Source of the DNA: Nemophila menziesii
Taxonomy: Eukaryota; Streptophyta; Magnoliopsida; Boraginales; Hydrophyllaceae
Reading direction: 5' to 3'
Assembly (NCBI GenBank): GCA_029959085.1
Contig: JARWIR010000005.1
Coordinates: forward strand, 51,214,850 to 51,278,849
Length of the DNA stretch: 64,000 nt
Shown: one piece after another, positions 32,370 through 43,691 of the stretch
Position numbering within the stretch: position 1 is the first letter of the stretch
Layout: each line of letters opens with the position of its first letter
Program-made: the position numbers and the translations under genes
Notes under the pieces: generated by a model
The model's database searches: none
The model's input: the letters and a program-made list of their open reading frames with translations, nothing else
Told to the model about the DNA's origin: nothing

Positions 32370-32585
32370 TTTTTTCATCCTTGTTCTTTTTTCTTCATAC
32401 TAGCTTTTCCCCACCCCCCCCTCCACCACCTTTAGATACGTATCGAGATTCCTGGCCCTGTCCCCTTCTTTTACGGGGTTCATTTTTCGAGAAACCCGAA
32501 CCGCTACTCCGGGCCCGCCGTGACGCCCGAGATTCCGAATGTAATCTCGCTTCCCCTTTTAACCTATTGCTGCGCATAACTTGAC

Positions 32586-32704
32586 GGGTGCGATCATACC
32601 AGCACTAATGCACCGGATCCCATCAGAACTCCGAAGTTAAGCGTGCTTGGGCGAGAGTAGTACTAGGATGGGTGACCTCCTGGGAAGTCCTCGTGTTGCA
32701 CCCC
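32586..32704 (+). rRNA. 5S rRNA: 5S rRNA gene copy 99 (class d)
   Basis: C93T. The spacer has GTGATGCCC. Confidence 0.96.
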
Positions 32705-32917
32705 TTTTTTCATCCTTGTTCTTTTTCCTTCATACTAGCTTTTTTTTCCCCCTCCACCACCTTTAGATACGTACCGAGATTCCCTGGCCCTGTCCCCTTC
32801 TTTTACGGGGTTCATTTTTCGAGAAACCCGAACCGCTACTCCGGGCCCGCCGTGATGCCCGAGATTCCGAATGTAATCCCGATTCCCCTTTTAACCTATT
32901 GCTGCGCATAACTTGAC

Positions 32918-33036
32918 GGGTGCGATCATACCAGCACTAATGCACCGGATCCCATCAGAACTCCGAAGTTAAGCGTGCTTGGGCGAGAGTAGTACTAGGA
33001 TGGGTGACCCCCTGGGAAGTCCTCGTGTTGCACCCC
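32918..33036 (+). rRNA. 5S rRNA: 5S rRNA gene copy 100 (class e')
   Basis: Consensus gene. Confidence 0.97.
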
Positions 33037-33251
33037 TTTTTTCATCCTTGTTCTTTTTCCTTCATACTAGCTTTTTTTTCCCCCCCTCCACCACCTTTAG
33101 ATACGTACCGAGATTCCCTGGCCCTAACCCCTTCTTTTACGGGGTTTATTTTTCGAGAAACCCGAACCGCTACTCCGGGCCCGCCGTGACGCCCGAGATT
33201 CCGAATGTAATCCCGATTCCTCTTTTAACCTATTGCTGCGCATAACTTGAC

Positions 33252-33370
33252 CGGTGCGATCATACCAGCACTAATGCACCGGATCCCATCAGAACTCCGA
33301 AGTTAAGCGTGCTTGGGCGAGAGTAGTACTAGGATGGGTGACCCCCTGGGAAGTCCTCCTGTTGCACCCC
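33252..33370 (+). rRNA. 5S rRNA: 5S rRNA gene copy 101 (class a)
   Basis: G1C and G108C. Confidence 0.95.
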
Positions 33371-33583
33371 TTTTTTCATCCTTGTTCTTTTTTCTTCATA
33401 CTAGCTTTCCCCCCCCCCTCCACCACCTTTAGATACGTATCGAGATTCCCTAGCCCTGTCCCCTTCTTTTACGGGGTTCATTTTTCGAGAAACCCGAACC
33501 GCTACTCCGGGCCCGCCGTGACGCCCGAGATTCCGAATGTAATCCCGATTCCCCTTTTAACCTATTGCTGCGCATAACTTGAC

Positions 33584-33702
33584 GGGTGCGATCATACCAG
33601 CACTAATGCACCGGATCCCATCAGAACTCCGAAGTTAAGCGTGCTTGGGCGAGAGTAGTACTAGGATGGGTGACCCCCTGGGAAGTCCTCCTGTTGCACC
33701 CC
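33584..33702 (+). rRNA. 5S rRNA: 5S rRNA gene copy 102 (class b)
   Basis: G108C. Confidence 0.96.
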
Positions 33703-33920
33703 TTTTTTCATCCTTGTTCTTTTTTCTTCATACTAGCTTTTCCCCACCCCCCCCCTCCACCACCTTTAGATACGTATCGAGATTCCCTGGCCCTGTCCCC
33801 TTCTTTTACGGGGTTCATTTTTCGAGAAACCCGAACCGCTACTCCGGGCCCGCCGTGACGCCCGAGATTCCGAATGTAATCCCACTTCCCCTTTTAACCT
33901 ATTGCTGCGCATAACTTGAC

Positions 33921-34039
33921 GGGTGCGATCATACCAGCACTAATGCACCGGATCCCATCAGAACTCCGAAGTTAAGCGTGCTTGGGCGAGAGTAGTACTA
34001 GGATGGGTGACCCCCTGGGAAGTCCTCGTGTTGCACACC
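33921..34039 (+). rRNA. 5S rRNA: 5S rRNA gene copy 103 (class c)
   Basis: C117A. The spacer has TTCAAAAAACC. Confidence 0.96.
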
Positions 34040-34254
34040 TTTTTTCATCCTTGTTCTTTTTTCTTCATACTAGCTTTTTTCCCCCCCCCTCCACCACCTT
34101 TAGATACGTATCGAGATTCCCTGGCCCTGTCCCCTTCTTTTACGGGGTTCATTTTTCAAAAAACCCGAACCGCTACTCCGGGCCCGCCGTGACGCCCGAG
34201 ATTCCGAATGTAATCTCGCTTCCCCTTTTAACCTATTGCTGCGCATAACTTGAC

Positions 34255-34373
34255 GGGTGCGATCATACCAGCACTAATGCACCGGATCCCATCAGAACTC
34301 CGAAGTTAAGCGTGCTTGGGCGAGAGTAGTACTAGGATGGGTGACCTCCTGGGAAGTCCTCGTGTTGCACCCC
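34255..34373 (+). rRNA. 5S rRNA: 5S rRNA gene copy 104 (class d)
   Basis: C93T. Confidence 0.96.
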
Positions 34374-34585
34374 TTTTTTCATCCTTGTTCTTTTTTCTTC
34401 ATACTAGTTTTTTTTCCCCCTCCACCACCTTTAGATACGTACCGAGATTCCCTGGCCCTGTCCCCTTCTTTTACGGGGTTCATTTTTCGAGAAACCCGAA
34501 CCGCTACTCCGGGCCCGCCGTGACGCCCGAGATTCCGAATGTAATCCCGATTCCCCTTTTAACCTATTGCTGCGCATAACTTGAC

Positions 34586-34704
34586 GGGTGCGATCATACC
34601 AGCACTAATGCACCGGATCCCATCAGAACTCCGAAGTTAAGCGTGCTTGGGCGAGAGTAGTACTAGGATGGGTGACCCCCTGGGAAGTCCTCGTGTTGCA
34701 CCCC
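34586..34704 (+). rRNA. 5S rRNA: 5S rRNA gene copy 105 (class e)
   Basis: Consensus gene. Confidence 0.97.
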
Positions 34705-34920
34705 TTTTTTCATCCTTGTTCTTTTTCCTTCATACTAGCTTTTTTTTTCCCCCCCTCCACCACCTTTAGATACGTACCGAGATTCCCTGGCCCTGTCCCC
34801 TTCTTTTACGGGGTTCATTTTTCGAGAAACCCGAACCGCTACTCCGGGCCCGCCGTGACGCCCGAGATTCCGAATGTAATCCCGATTCCTCTTTTAACCT
34901 ATTGCTGCGCATAACTTGAC

Positions 34921-35039
34921 GAGTGCGATCATACCAGCACTAATGCACCGGATCCCATCAGAACTCCGAAGTTAAGCGTGCTTGGGCGAGAGTAGTACTA
35001 GGATGGGTGACCCCCTGGGAAGTCCTCGTGTTGCACCCC
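34921..35039 (+). rRNA. 5S rRNA: 5S rRNA gene copy 106 (class f)
   Basis: G2A; T5-A terminator. Confidence 0.95.
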
Positions 35040-35253
35040 TTTTTACATCCTTGTTCTTTTTTCTTCATACTAGCTTTTTTTTTTCTCCTCCACCACCTTT
35101 AGATACGTATCGAGATTCCCTGGCCCTGTCCCCTTCTTTTACGGGGTTCATTTTTCGAGAAACCCGAACCGCTACTCCGGGCCCGCCGTGACGCCCGAGA
35201 TTCCGAATGTAATCCCGATTCCCCTTTTAACCTATTGCTGCGCATAACTTGAC

Positions 35254-35372
35254 GGGTGCGATCATACCAGCACTAATGCACCGGATCCCATCAGAACTCC
35301 GAAGTTAAGCGTGCTTGGGCGAGAGTAGTACTAGGATGGGTGACCCCCTGGGAAGTCCTCGTGTTGCACCCC
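35254..35372 (+). rRNA. 5S rRNA: 5S rRNA gene copy 107 (class g)
   Basis: Consensus gene. Confidence 0.97.
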
Positions 35373-35585
35373 TTTTTTCATCCTTGTTCTTTTTTCTTCA
35401 TACTAGCTTTTTTTTCCCCCTCCACCACCTTTAGATACGTACCGAGATTCCCTGGCCCTGTCGTCTTCTTTTACGGGGTTCATTTTTCGAGAAACCCGAA
35501 CCGCTACTCCGGGCCCGCCGTGACGCCCGAGATTCCGAATGTAATCCCGATTCCCCTTTTAACCTATTGCTGCGCATAACTTGAC

Positions 35586-35704
35586 GGGTGCGATCATACC
35601 AGCACTAATGCACCGGATCCCATCAGAACTCCGAAGTTAAGCGTGCTTGGGCGAGAGTTGTACTAGGATGGGTGACCCCCTGGGAAGTCCTCGTGTTGCA
35701 CCCC
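35586..35704 (+). rRNA. 5S rRNA: 5S rRNA gene copy 108 (class h)
   Basis: A74T. First unit of the 20-unit block. Confidence 0.96.
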
Positions 35705-35917
35705 TTTTTTCATCCTTGTTCTTTTTTCTTCATACTAGCTTTTTTTTTCCCCTCCACCACCTTTAGATACGTATCGAGATTCCCTGGCCCTGTCCCCTTC
35801 TTTTACGGGGTTCATTTTTCGAGAAACCCGAACCGCTACTCCGGGCCCGCCGTGACGCCCGAGATTCCGAATGTAATCCCGATTCCCCTTTTAACCTATT
35901 GCTGCGCATAACTTGAC

Positions 35918-36036
35918 GGGTGCGATCATACCAGCACTAATGCACCGGATCCCATCAGAACTCCGAAGTTAAGCGTGCTTGGGCGAGAGTAGTACTAGGA
36001 TGGGTGACCCCCTGGGAAGTCCTCGTGTTGCACCCC
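35918..36036 (+). rRNA. 5S rRNA: 5S rRNA gene copy 109 (class i)
   Basis: Consensus gene. Confidence 0.97.
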
Positions 36037-36247
36037 TTTTTTCATCCTTGTTCTTTTTTCTTCATACTAGCTTTTTTCCCCCTCCACCACCTTTAGATAC
36101 GTATCGAGATTCCCTGGCCCTGTCCCCTTCTTTTACGGGGTTCATTTTTCGAGAAACCCGAACCGCTACTCCGGGCCCGCCGTGACGCCCGAGATTCCGA
36201 ATGTAATCCCGATTCCCCTTTTAACCTATTGCTGCGCATAACTTGAC

Positions 36248-36366
36248 GGGTGCGATCATACCAGCACTAATGCACCGGATCCCATCAGAACTCCGAAGTT
36301 AAGCGTGCTTGGGCGATAGTAGTACTAGGATGGGTGACCCCCTGGGAAGTCCTCGTGTTGCACACC
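36248..36366 (+). rRNA. 5S rRNA: 5S rRNA gene copy 110 (class c)
   Basis: G70T and C117A. Confidence 0.95.
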
Positions 36367-36581
36367 TTTTTTCATCCTTGTTCTTTTTTCTTCATACTAG
36401 CTTTTTTTCCCCCCCCTCCACCACCTTTAGATACGTATCGAGATTCCCTGGCCCTGTCCCCTTCTTTTACGGGGTTCATTTTTCGAGAAACCCGAACCGC
36501 TACTCCGGGCCCGCCGTGACGCCCGAGATTCCGAATGTAATCTCGCTTCCCCTTTTAACCTATTGCTGCGCATAACTTGAC

Positions 36582-36700
36582 GGGTGCGATCATACCAGCA
36601 CTAATGCACCGGATCCCATCAGAACTCCGAAGTTAAGCGTGCTTGGGCGAGAGTAGTACTAGGATGGGTGACCTCCTGGGAAGTCCTCGTGTTGCACCCC
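36582..36700 (+). rRNA. 5S rRNA: 5S rRNA gene copy 111 (class d)
   Basis: C93T. The spacer has GTGATGCCC. Confidence 0.96.
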
Positions 36701-36914
36701 TTTTTTCATCCTTGTTCTTTTTCCTTCATACTAGCTTTTTTTTTCCCCCTCCACCACCTTTAGATACGTACCGAGATTCCCTGGCCCTGTCCCCTTCTTT
36801 TACGGGGTTCATTTTTCGAGAAACCCGAACCGCTACTCCGGGCCCGCCGTGATGCCCGAGATTCCGAATGTAATCCCGATTCCCCTTTTAACCTATTGCT
36901 GCGCATAACTTGAC

Positions 36915-37033
36915 GGGTGCGATCATACCAGCACTAATGCACCGGATCCCATCAGAACTCCGAAGTTAAGCGTGCTTGGGCGAGAGTAGTACTAGGATGG
37001 GTGACCCCCTGGGAAGTCCTCGTGTTGCACCCC
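36915..37033 (+). rRNA. 5S rRNA: 5S rRNA gene copy 112 (class e')
   Basis: Consensus gene. Confidence 0.97.
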
Positions 37034-37248
37034 TTTTTTCATCCTTGTTCTTTTTCCTTCATACTAGCTTTTTTTTCCCCCCCTCCACCACCTTTAGATA
37101 CGTACCGAGATTCCCTGGCCCTAACCCCTTCTTTTACGGGGTTTATTTTTCGAGAAACCCGAACCGCTACTCCGGGCCCGCCGTGACGCCCGAGATTCCG
37201 AATGTAATCCCGATTCCTCTTTTAACCTATTGCTGCGCATAACTTGAC

Positions 37249-37367
37249 CGGTGCGATCATACCAGCACTAATGCACCGGATCCCATCAGAACTCCGAAGT
37301 TAAGCGTGCTTGGGCGAGAGTAGTACTAGGATGGGTGACCCCCTGGGAAGTCCTCCTGTTGCACCCC
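37249..37367 (+). rRNA. 5S rRNA: 5S rRNA gene copy 113 (class a)
   Basis: G1C and G108C. Confidence 0.95.
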
Positions 37368-37580
37368 TTTTTTCATCCTTGTTCTTTTTTCTTCATACTA
37401 GCTTTCCCCCCCCCCTCCACCACCTTTAGATACGTATCGAGATTCCCTAGCCCTGTCCCCTTCTTTTACGGGGTTCATTTTTCGAGAAACCCGAACCGCT
37501 ACTCCGGGCCCGCCGTGACGCCCGAGATTCCGAATGTAATCCCGATTCCCCTTTTAACCTATTGCTGCGCATAACTTGAC

Positions 37581-37699
37581 GGGTGCGATCATACCAGCAC
37601 TAATGCACCGGATCCCATCAGAACTCCGAAGTTAAGCGTGCTTGGGCGAGAGTAGTACTAGGATGGGTGACCCCCTGGGAAGTCCTCCTGTTGCACCCC
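37581..37699 (+). rRNA. 5S rRNA: 5S rRNA gene copy 114 (class b)
   Basis: G108C. Confidence 0.96.
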
Positions 37700-37915
37700 T
37701 TTTTTCATCCTTGTTCTTTTTTCTTCATACTAGCTTTTCCCCACCCCCCCTCCACCACCTTTAGATACGTATCGAGATTCCCTGGCCCTGTCCCCTTCTT
37801 TTACGGGGTTCATTTTTCGAGAAACCCGAACCGCTACTCCGGGCCCGCCGTGACGCCCGAGATTCCGAATGTAATCCCACTTCCCCTTTTAACCTATTGC
37901 TGCGCATAACTTGAC

Positions 37916-38034
37916 GGGTGCGATCATACCAGCACTAATGCACCGGATCCCATCAGAACTCCGAAGTTAAGCGTGCTTGGGCGAGAGTAGTACTAGGATG
38001 GGTGACCCCCTGGGAAGTCCTCGTGTTGCACACC
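37916..38034 (+). rRNA. 5S rRNA: 5S rRNA gene copy 115 (class c)
   Basis: C117A. Confidence 0.96.
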
Positions 38035-38252
38035 TTTTTTCATCCTTGTTCTTTTTTCTTCATACTAGCTTTTTCCCCCCCCCCCCCTCCACCACCTTTA
38101 GATACGTATCGAGATTCCCTGGCCCTGTCCCCTTCTTTTACGGGGTTCATTTTTCGAGAAACCCGAACCGCTACTCCGGGCCCGCCGTGACGCCCGAGAT
38201 TCCGAATGTAATCTCGCTTCCCCTTTTAACCTATTGCTGCGCATAACTTGAC

Positions 38253-38371
38253 GGGTGCGATCATACCAGCACTAATGCACCGGATCCCATCAGAACTCCG
38301 AAGTTAAGCGTGCTTGGGCGAGAGTAGTACTAGGATGGGTGACCTCCTGGGAAGTCCTCGTGTTGCACCCC
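38253..38371 (+). rRNA. 5S rRNA: 5S rRNA gene copy 116 (class d)
   Basis: C93T. Confidence 0.96.
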
Positions 38372-38582
38372 TTTTTTCATCCTTGTTCTTTTTTCTTCAT
38401 ACTAGTTTTTTTCCCCCTCCACCACCTTTAGATACGTACCGAGATTCCCTGGCCCTGTCCCCTTCTTTTACGGGGTTCATTTTTCGAGAAACCCGAACCG
38501 CTACTCCGGGCCCGCCGTGACGCCCGAGATTCCGAATGTAATCCCGATTCCCCTTTTAACCTATTGCTGCGCATAACTTGAC

Positions 38583-38701
38583 GGGTGCGATCATACCAGC
38601 ACTAATGCACCGGATCCCATCAGAACTCCGAAGTTAAGCGTGCTTGGGCGAGAGTAGTACTAGGATGGGTGACCCCCTGGGAAGTCCTCGTGTTGCACCC
38701 C
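38583..38701 (+). rRNA. 5S rRNA: 5S rRNA gene copy 117 (class e)
   Basis: Consensus gene. The spacer has CCCTAGCCC. Confidence 0.97.
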
Positions 38702-38917
38702 TTTTTTCATCCTTGTTCTTTTTCCTTCATACTAGCTTTTTTTTTCCCCCCCTCCACCACCTTTAGATACGTACCGAGATTCCCTAGCCCTGTCCCCTTC
38801 TTTTACGGGGTTCATTTTTCGAGAAACCCGAACCGCTACTCCGGGCCCGCCGTGACGCCCGAGATTCCGAATGTAATCCCGATTCCTCTTTTAACCTATT
38901 GCTGCGCATAACTTGAC

Positions 38918-39036
38918 GGGTGCGATCATACCAGCACTAATGCACCGGATCCCATCAGAACTCCGAAGTTAAGCGTGCTTGGGCGAGAGTAGTACTAGGA
39001 TGGGTGACCCCCTGGGAAGTCCTCGTGTTGCACCCC
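38918..39036 (+). rRNA. 5S rRNA: 5S rRNA gene copy 118 (class f)
   Basis: Consensus gene; T5-A terminator. The spacer has GATTTCCTGG. Confidence 0.97.
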
Positions 39037-39250
39037 TTTTTACATCCTTGTTCTTTTTTCTTCATACTAGCTTTTTTTTTTCTCCTCCACCACCTTTAGA
39101 TACGTATCGAGATTTCCTGGCCCTGTCCCCTTCTTTTACGGGGTTCATTTTTCGAGAAACCCGAACCGCTACTCCGGGCCCGCCGTGACGCCCGAGATTC
39201 CGAATGTAATCCCGATTCCCCTTTTAACCTATTGCTGCGCATAACTTGAC

Positions 39251-39369
39251 GGGTGCGATCATACCAGCACTAATGCACCGGATCCCATCAGAACTCCGAA
39301 GTTAAGCGTGCTTGGGCGAGAGTAGTACTAGGATGGGTGACCCCCTGGGAAGTCCTCGTGTTGCACCCC
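39251..39369 (+). rRNA. 5S rRNA: 5S rRNA gene copy 119 (class g)
   Basis: Consensus gene. Confidence 0.97.
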
Positions 39370-39582
39370 TTTTTTCATCCTTGTTCTTTTTTCTTCATAC
39401 TAGCTTTTTTTTCCCCCTCCACCACCTTTAGATACGTACCGAGATTCCCTGGCCCTGTCGTCTTCTTTTACGGGGTTCATTTTTCGAGAAACCCGAACCG
39501 CTACTCCGGGCCCGCCGTGACGCCCGAGATTCCGAATGTAATCCCGATTCCCCTTTTAACCTATTGCTGCGCATAACTTGAC

Positions 39583-39701
39583 GGGTGCGATCATACCAGC
39601 ACTAATGCACCGGATCCCATCAGAACTCCGAAGTTAAGCGTGCTTGGGCGAGAGTTGTACTAGGATGGGTGACCCCCTGGGAAGTCCTCGTGTTGCACCC
39701 C
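39583..39701 (+). rRNA. 5S rRNA: 5S rRNA gene copy 120 (class h)
   Basis: A74T. Confidence 0.96.
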
Positions 39702-39914
39702 TTTTTTCATCCTTGTTCTTTTTTCTTCATACTAGCTTTTTTTTTCCCCTCCACCACCTTTAGATACGTATCGAGATTCCCTGGCCCTGTCCCCTTCTTT
39801 TACGGGGTTCATTTTTCGAGAAACCCGAACCGCTACTCCGGGCCCGCCGTGACGCCCGAGATTCCGAATGTAATCCCGATTCCCCTTTTAACCTATTGCT
39901 GCGCATAACTTGAC

Positions 39915-40033
39915 GGGTGCGATCATACCAGCACTAATGCACCGGATCCCATCAGAACTCCGAAGTTAAGCGTGCTTGGGCGAGAGTAGTACTAGGATGG
40001 GTGACCCCCTGGGAAGTCCTCGTGTTGCACCCC
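39915..40033 (+). rRNA. 5S rRNA: 5S rRNA gene copy 121 (class i)
   Basis: Consensus gene. Confidence 0.97.
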
Positions 40034-40245
40034 TTTTTTCATCCTTGTTCTTTTTTCTTCATACTAGCTTTTTTTCCCCCTCCACCACCTTTAGATACGT
40101 ATCGAGATTCCCTGGCCCTGTCCCCTTCTTTTACGGGGTTCATTTTTCGAGAAACCCGAACCGCTACTCCGGGCCCGCCGTGACGCCCGAGATTCCGAAT
40201 GTAATCCCGATTCCCCTTTTAACCTATTGCTGCGCATAACTTGAC

Positions 40246-40364
40246 GGGTGCGATCATACCAGCACTAATGCACCGGATCCCATCAGAACTCCGAAGTCAA
40301 GCGTGCTTGGGCGAGAGTAGTACTAGGATGGGTGACCCCCTGGGAAGTCCACGTGTTGCACCCC
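40246..40364 (+). rRNA. 5S rRNA: 5S rRNA gene copy 122
   Basis: T53C in the A box and T106A (CCACGTG). Confidence 0.95.
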
Positions 40365-40580
40365 TTTTTTCATCCTTGTTCTTTTTTCTTCATACTAGCT
40401 TTCCCCCCCCCCCCCTCCACCACCTTTAGATACGTATCGAGATTCCCTGGCCCTGTCCCCTTCTTTTACGGGGTTCATTTTTCGAGAAACCCGAACCGCT
40501 ACTCCGGGCCCGCCGTGACGCCCGAGATTCCGAATGTAATCCCGCTTCCCCTTTTAACCTATTGCTGCGCATAACTTGAC

Positions 40581-40699
40581 GGGTGCGATCATACCAGCAC
40601 TAATGCACCGGATCCCATCAGAACTCTGAAGTTAAGCGTGCTTGGGCGAGAGTAGTACTAGGATGGGTGACCCCCTGGGAAGTCCTCGTGTTGCACCCC
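40581..40699 (+). rRNA. 5S rRNA: 5S rRNA gene copy 123
   Basis: C47T at a CpG. The spacer has CCCTGCACC and GAACAGCTAC. Confidence 0.96.
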
Positions 40700-40913
40700 T
40701 TTTTTCATCCTTGTTCTTTTTTCTTCATACTAGCTTTTTTTTTCCCCCTGCACCACCTTTAGATACGTATCGAGATTCCCTGGCCCTGTTCCCTTCTTTT
40801 ACGGGGTTCATTTTTCGAGAAACCCGAACAGCTACTCCGGGCCCGCCGTGACGCCCGAGATTCCGAATGTAATCCCGCTTCCCCTTTTAACCTATTGCTG
40901 CGCATAACTTGAC

Positions 40914-41032
40914 GGGTGCGATCATACCAGCACTAATGCACCGGATCCCATCAGAACTCCGAAGTTAAGCGTGCTTGGGCGAGAGTAGTACTAGGATGGG
41001 TGACCCCCTGGAAAGTCCTCGTGTTGCACCCC
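40914..41032 (+). rRNA. 5S rRNA: 5S rRNA gene copy 124
   Basis: G99A. The spacer has CTGTCGTCTTC with TTACAGGG. Confidence 0.96.
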
Positions 41033-41244
41033 TTTTTTCATCCTTGTTCTTTTTTCTTCATATTAGCTTTTTTTCCCCCTCCACCACCTTTAGATACGTA
41101 CCGAGATTCCCTGGCCCTGTCGTCTTCTTTTACAGGGTTCATTTTTCGAGAAACCCGAACCGCTACTCCGGGCCCGCCGTGACGCCCGAGATTCCGAATG
41201 TAATCCCGATTCCCCTTTTAACCTATTGCTGCGCATAACTTGAC

Positions 41245-41363
41245 GGGTGCGATCATACCAGCATTAATGCACCGGATCCCATCAGAACTTCGAAGTTAAG
41301 CGTGCTTGGGCGAGAGTAGTACTAGGATGGGTGACCCCCTGGGAAGTCCTCGTGTTGCACCCC
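41245..41363 (+). rRNA. 5S rRNA: 5S rRNA gene copy 125
   Basis: C20T and C46T. The spacer has CCCCTATTAACC. Confidence 0.95.
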
Positions 41364-41576
41364 TTTTTTCATCCTTGTTCTTTTTCTTCATACTAGCTTT
41401 TTTTTTTCCCCTCCACCACCTTTAGATACGTATCGAGATTCCCTGGCCCTGTCCCCTTCTTTTACGGGGTTCATTTTTCGAGAAACCCGAACCGCTACTC
41501 CGGGCCCGCCGTGACGCCCGAGATTCCGAATGTAATCCCGATTCCCCTATTAACCTATTGCTGCGCATAACTTGAC

Positions 41577-41695
41577 GGGTGCGATCATACCAGCACTAAT
41601 GCACCGGATCCCATCAGAACTCCGAAGTTAAGCGTGCTTGGGCGAGAGTAGTACTAGGATGGGTGACCCCCTGGGAAGTCCTCGTGTTGCACCCC
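41577..41695 (+). rRNA. 5S rRNA: 5S rRNA gene copy 126
   Basis: Consensus gene. The spacer has CTGTCCCTTTC. Confidence 0.97.
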
Positions 41696-41908
41696 TTTTT
41701 TCATCCTTGTTCTTTTTTCTTCATACTAGCTTTTTTTTCCCCCTCCACCACCTTTAGATACGTATCGAGATTCCCTGGCCCTGTCCCTTTCTTTTACGGG
41801 GTTCATTTTTCGAGAAACCCGAACCGCTACTCCGGGCCCGCCGTGACGCCCGAGATTCCGAATGTAATCCCGCTTCCCCTTTTAAACTATTGCTGCGCAT
41901 AACTTGAC

Positions 41909-42027
41909 GGGTGCGATCATACCAGCACTAATGCACCAGATCCCATCAGAACTCCGAAGTTAAGCGTGCTTGGGCGAGAGTAGTACTAGGATGGGTGACC
42001 CCCTGGGAAGTCCTCGTGTTGCACCCC
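41909..42027 (+). rRNA. 5S rRNA: 5S rRNA gene copy 127
   Basis: G30A at a CpG; absent from its counterpart at 48565. Confidence 0.95.
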
Positions 42028-42242
42028 TTTTTTCATCCTTGTTCTTTTTCCTTCATACTAGCTTTTTTTTTCCCCCCTCCACCACCTTTAGATACGTACC
42101 GAGATTCCCTGGCCCTGTCCCCTTCTTTTACGGGGTTCATTTTTCGAGAAACCCGAACCGCTACTCCGGGCCCGCCGTGACGCCCGAGATTCCGAATGTA
42201 ATCCCGATTCCCCTTTTAACCTATTGCTGCGCATAACTTGAC

Positions 42243-42361
42243 GGGTGCGATCATACCAGCACTAATGCACCGGATCCCATCAGAACTCCGAAGTTAAGCG
42301 TGCTTGGGCGAGAGTTGTACTAGGATGGGTGACCCCCTGGGAAGTCCTCGTGTTGCACCCC
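42243..42361 (+). rRNA. 5S rRNA: 5S rRNA gene copy 128 (class h)
   Basis: A74T. First unit of the second 20-unit block. Confidence 0.96.
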
Positions 42362-42574
42362 TTTTTTCATCCTTGTTCTTTTTTCTTCATACTAGCTTTT
42401 TTTTTCCCCTCCACCACCTTTAGATACGTATCGAGATTCCCTGGCCCTGTCCCCTTCTTTTACGGGGTTCATTTTTCGAGAAACCCGAACCGCTACTCCG
42501 GGCCCGCCGTGACGCCCGAGATTCCGAATGTAATCCCGATTCCCCTTTTAACCTATTGCTGCGCATAACTTGAC

Positions 42575-42693
42575 GGGTGCGATCATACCAGCACTAATGC
42601 ACCGGATCCCATCAGAACTCCGAAGTTAAGCGTGCTTGGGCGAGAGTAGTACTAGGATGGGTGACCCCCTGGGAAGTCCTCGTGTTGCACCCC
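42575..42693 (+). rRNA. 5S rRNA: 5S rRNA gene copy 129 (class i)
   Basis: Consensus gene. Confidence 0.97.
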
Positions 42694-42905
42694 TTTTTTC
42701 ATCCTTGTTCTTTTTTCTTCATACTAGCTTTTTTTCCCCCTCCACCACCTTTAGATACGTATCGAGATTCCCTGGCCCTGTCCCCTTCTTTTACGGGGTT
42801 CATTTTTCGAGAAACCCGAACCGCTACTCCGGGCCCGCCGTGACGCCCGAGATTCCGAATGTAATCCCGATTCCCCTTTTAACCTATTGCTGCGCATAAC
42901 TTGAC

Positions 42906-43024
42906 GGGTGCGATCATACCAGCACTAATGCACCGGATCCCATCAGAACTCCGAAGTTAAGCGTGCTTGGGCGATAGTAGTACTAGGATGGGTGACCCCC
43001 TGGGAAGTCCTCGTGTTGCACACC
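42906..43024 (+). rRNA. 5S rRNA: 5S rRNA gene copy 130 (class c)
   Basis: G70T and C117A. Confidence 0.95.
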
Positions 43025-43239
43025 TTTTTTCATCCTTGTTCTTTTTTCTTCATACTAGCTTTTTTTCCCCCCCCTCCACCACCTTTAGATACGTATCGAG
43101 ATTCCCTGGCCCTGTCCCCTTCTTTTACGGGGTTCATTTTTCGAGAAACCCGAACCGCTACTCCGGGCCCGCCGTGACGCCCGAGATTCCGAATGTAATC
43201 TCGCTTCCCCTTTTAACCTATTGCTGCGCATAACTTGAC

Positions 43240-43358
43240 GGGTGCGATCATACCAGCACTAATGCACCGGATCCCATCAGAACTCCGAAGTTAAGCGTGC
43301 TTGGGCGAGAGTAGTACTAGGATGGGTGACCTCCTGGGAAGTCCTCGTGTTGCACCCC
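43240..43358 (+). rRNA. 5S rRNA: 5S rRNA gene copy 131 (class d)
   Basis: C93T. The spacer ends AACCGATTGC. Confidence 0.96.
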
Positions 43359-43572
43359 TTTTTTCATCCTTGTTCTTTTTCCTTCATACTAGCTTTTTTT
43401 TTCCCCCTCCACCACCTTTAGATACGTACCGAGATTCCCTGGCCCTGTCCCCTTCTTTTACGGGGTTCATTTTTCGAGAAACCCGAACCGCTACTCCGGG
43501 CCCGCCGTGATGCCCGAGATTCCGAATGTAATCCCGATTCCCCTTTTAACCGATTGCTGCGCATAACTTGAC

Positions 43573-43691
43573 GGGTGCGATCATACCAGCACTAATGCAC
43601 CGGATCCCATCAGAACTCCGAAGTTAAGCGTGCTTGGGCGAGAGTAGTACTAGGATGGGTGACCCCCTGGGAAGTCCTCGTGTTGCACCCC
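43573..43691 (+). rRNA. 5S rRNA: 5S rRNA gene copy 132 (class e')
   Basis: Consensus gene. Confidence 0.97.

Larger units (their letters stand above)
35586..42242 (+). repeat. Twenty-unit tandem duplication, copy 1 (about 6.66 kb)
   Basis: Twenty units from the class h gene at 35586 to the unit at 41909 recur in the same order at 42243-48898, with gene starts offset by 6656-6661 bp. The order is h-i-c-d-e'-a-b-c-d-e-f-g-h-i and then six distinctive units: T53C+T106A, C47T, G99A, C20T+C46T and two near-consensus. The offset drift comes from C-run lengths. Confidence 0.93.
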
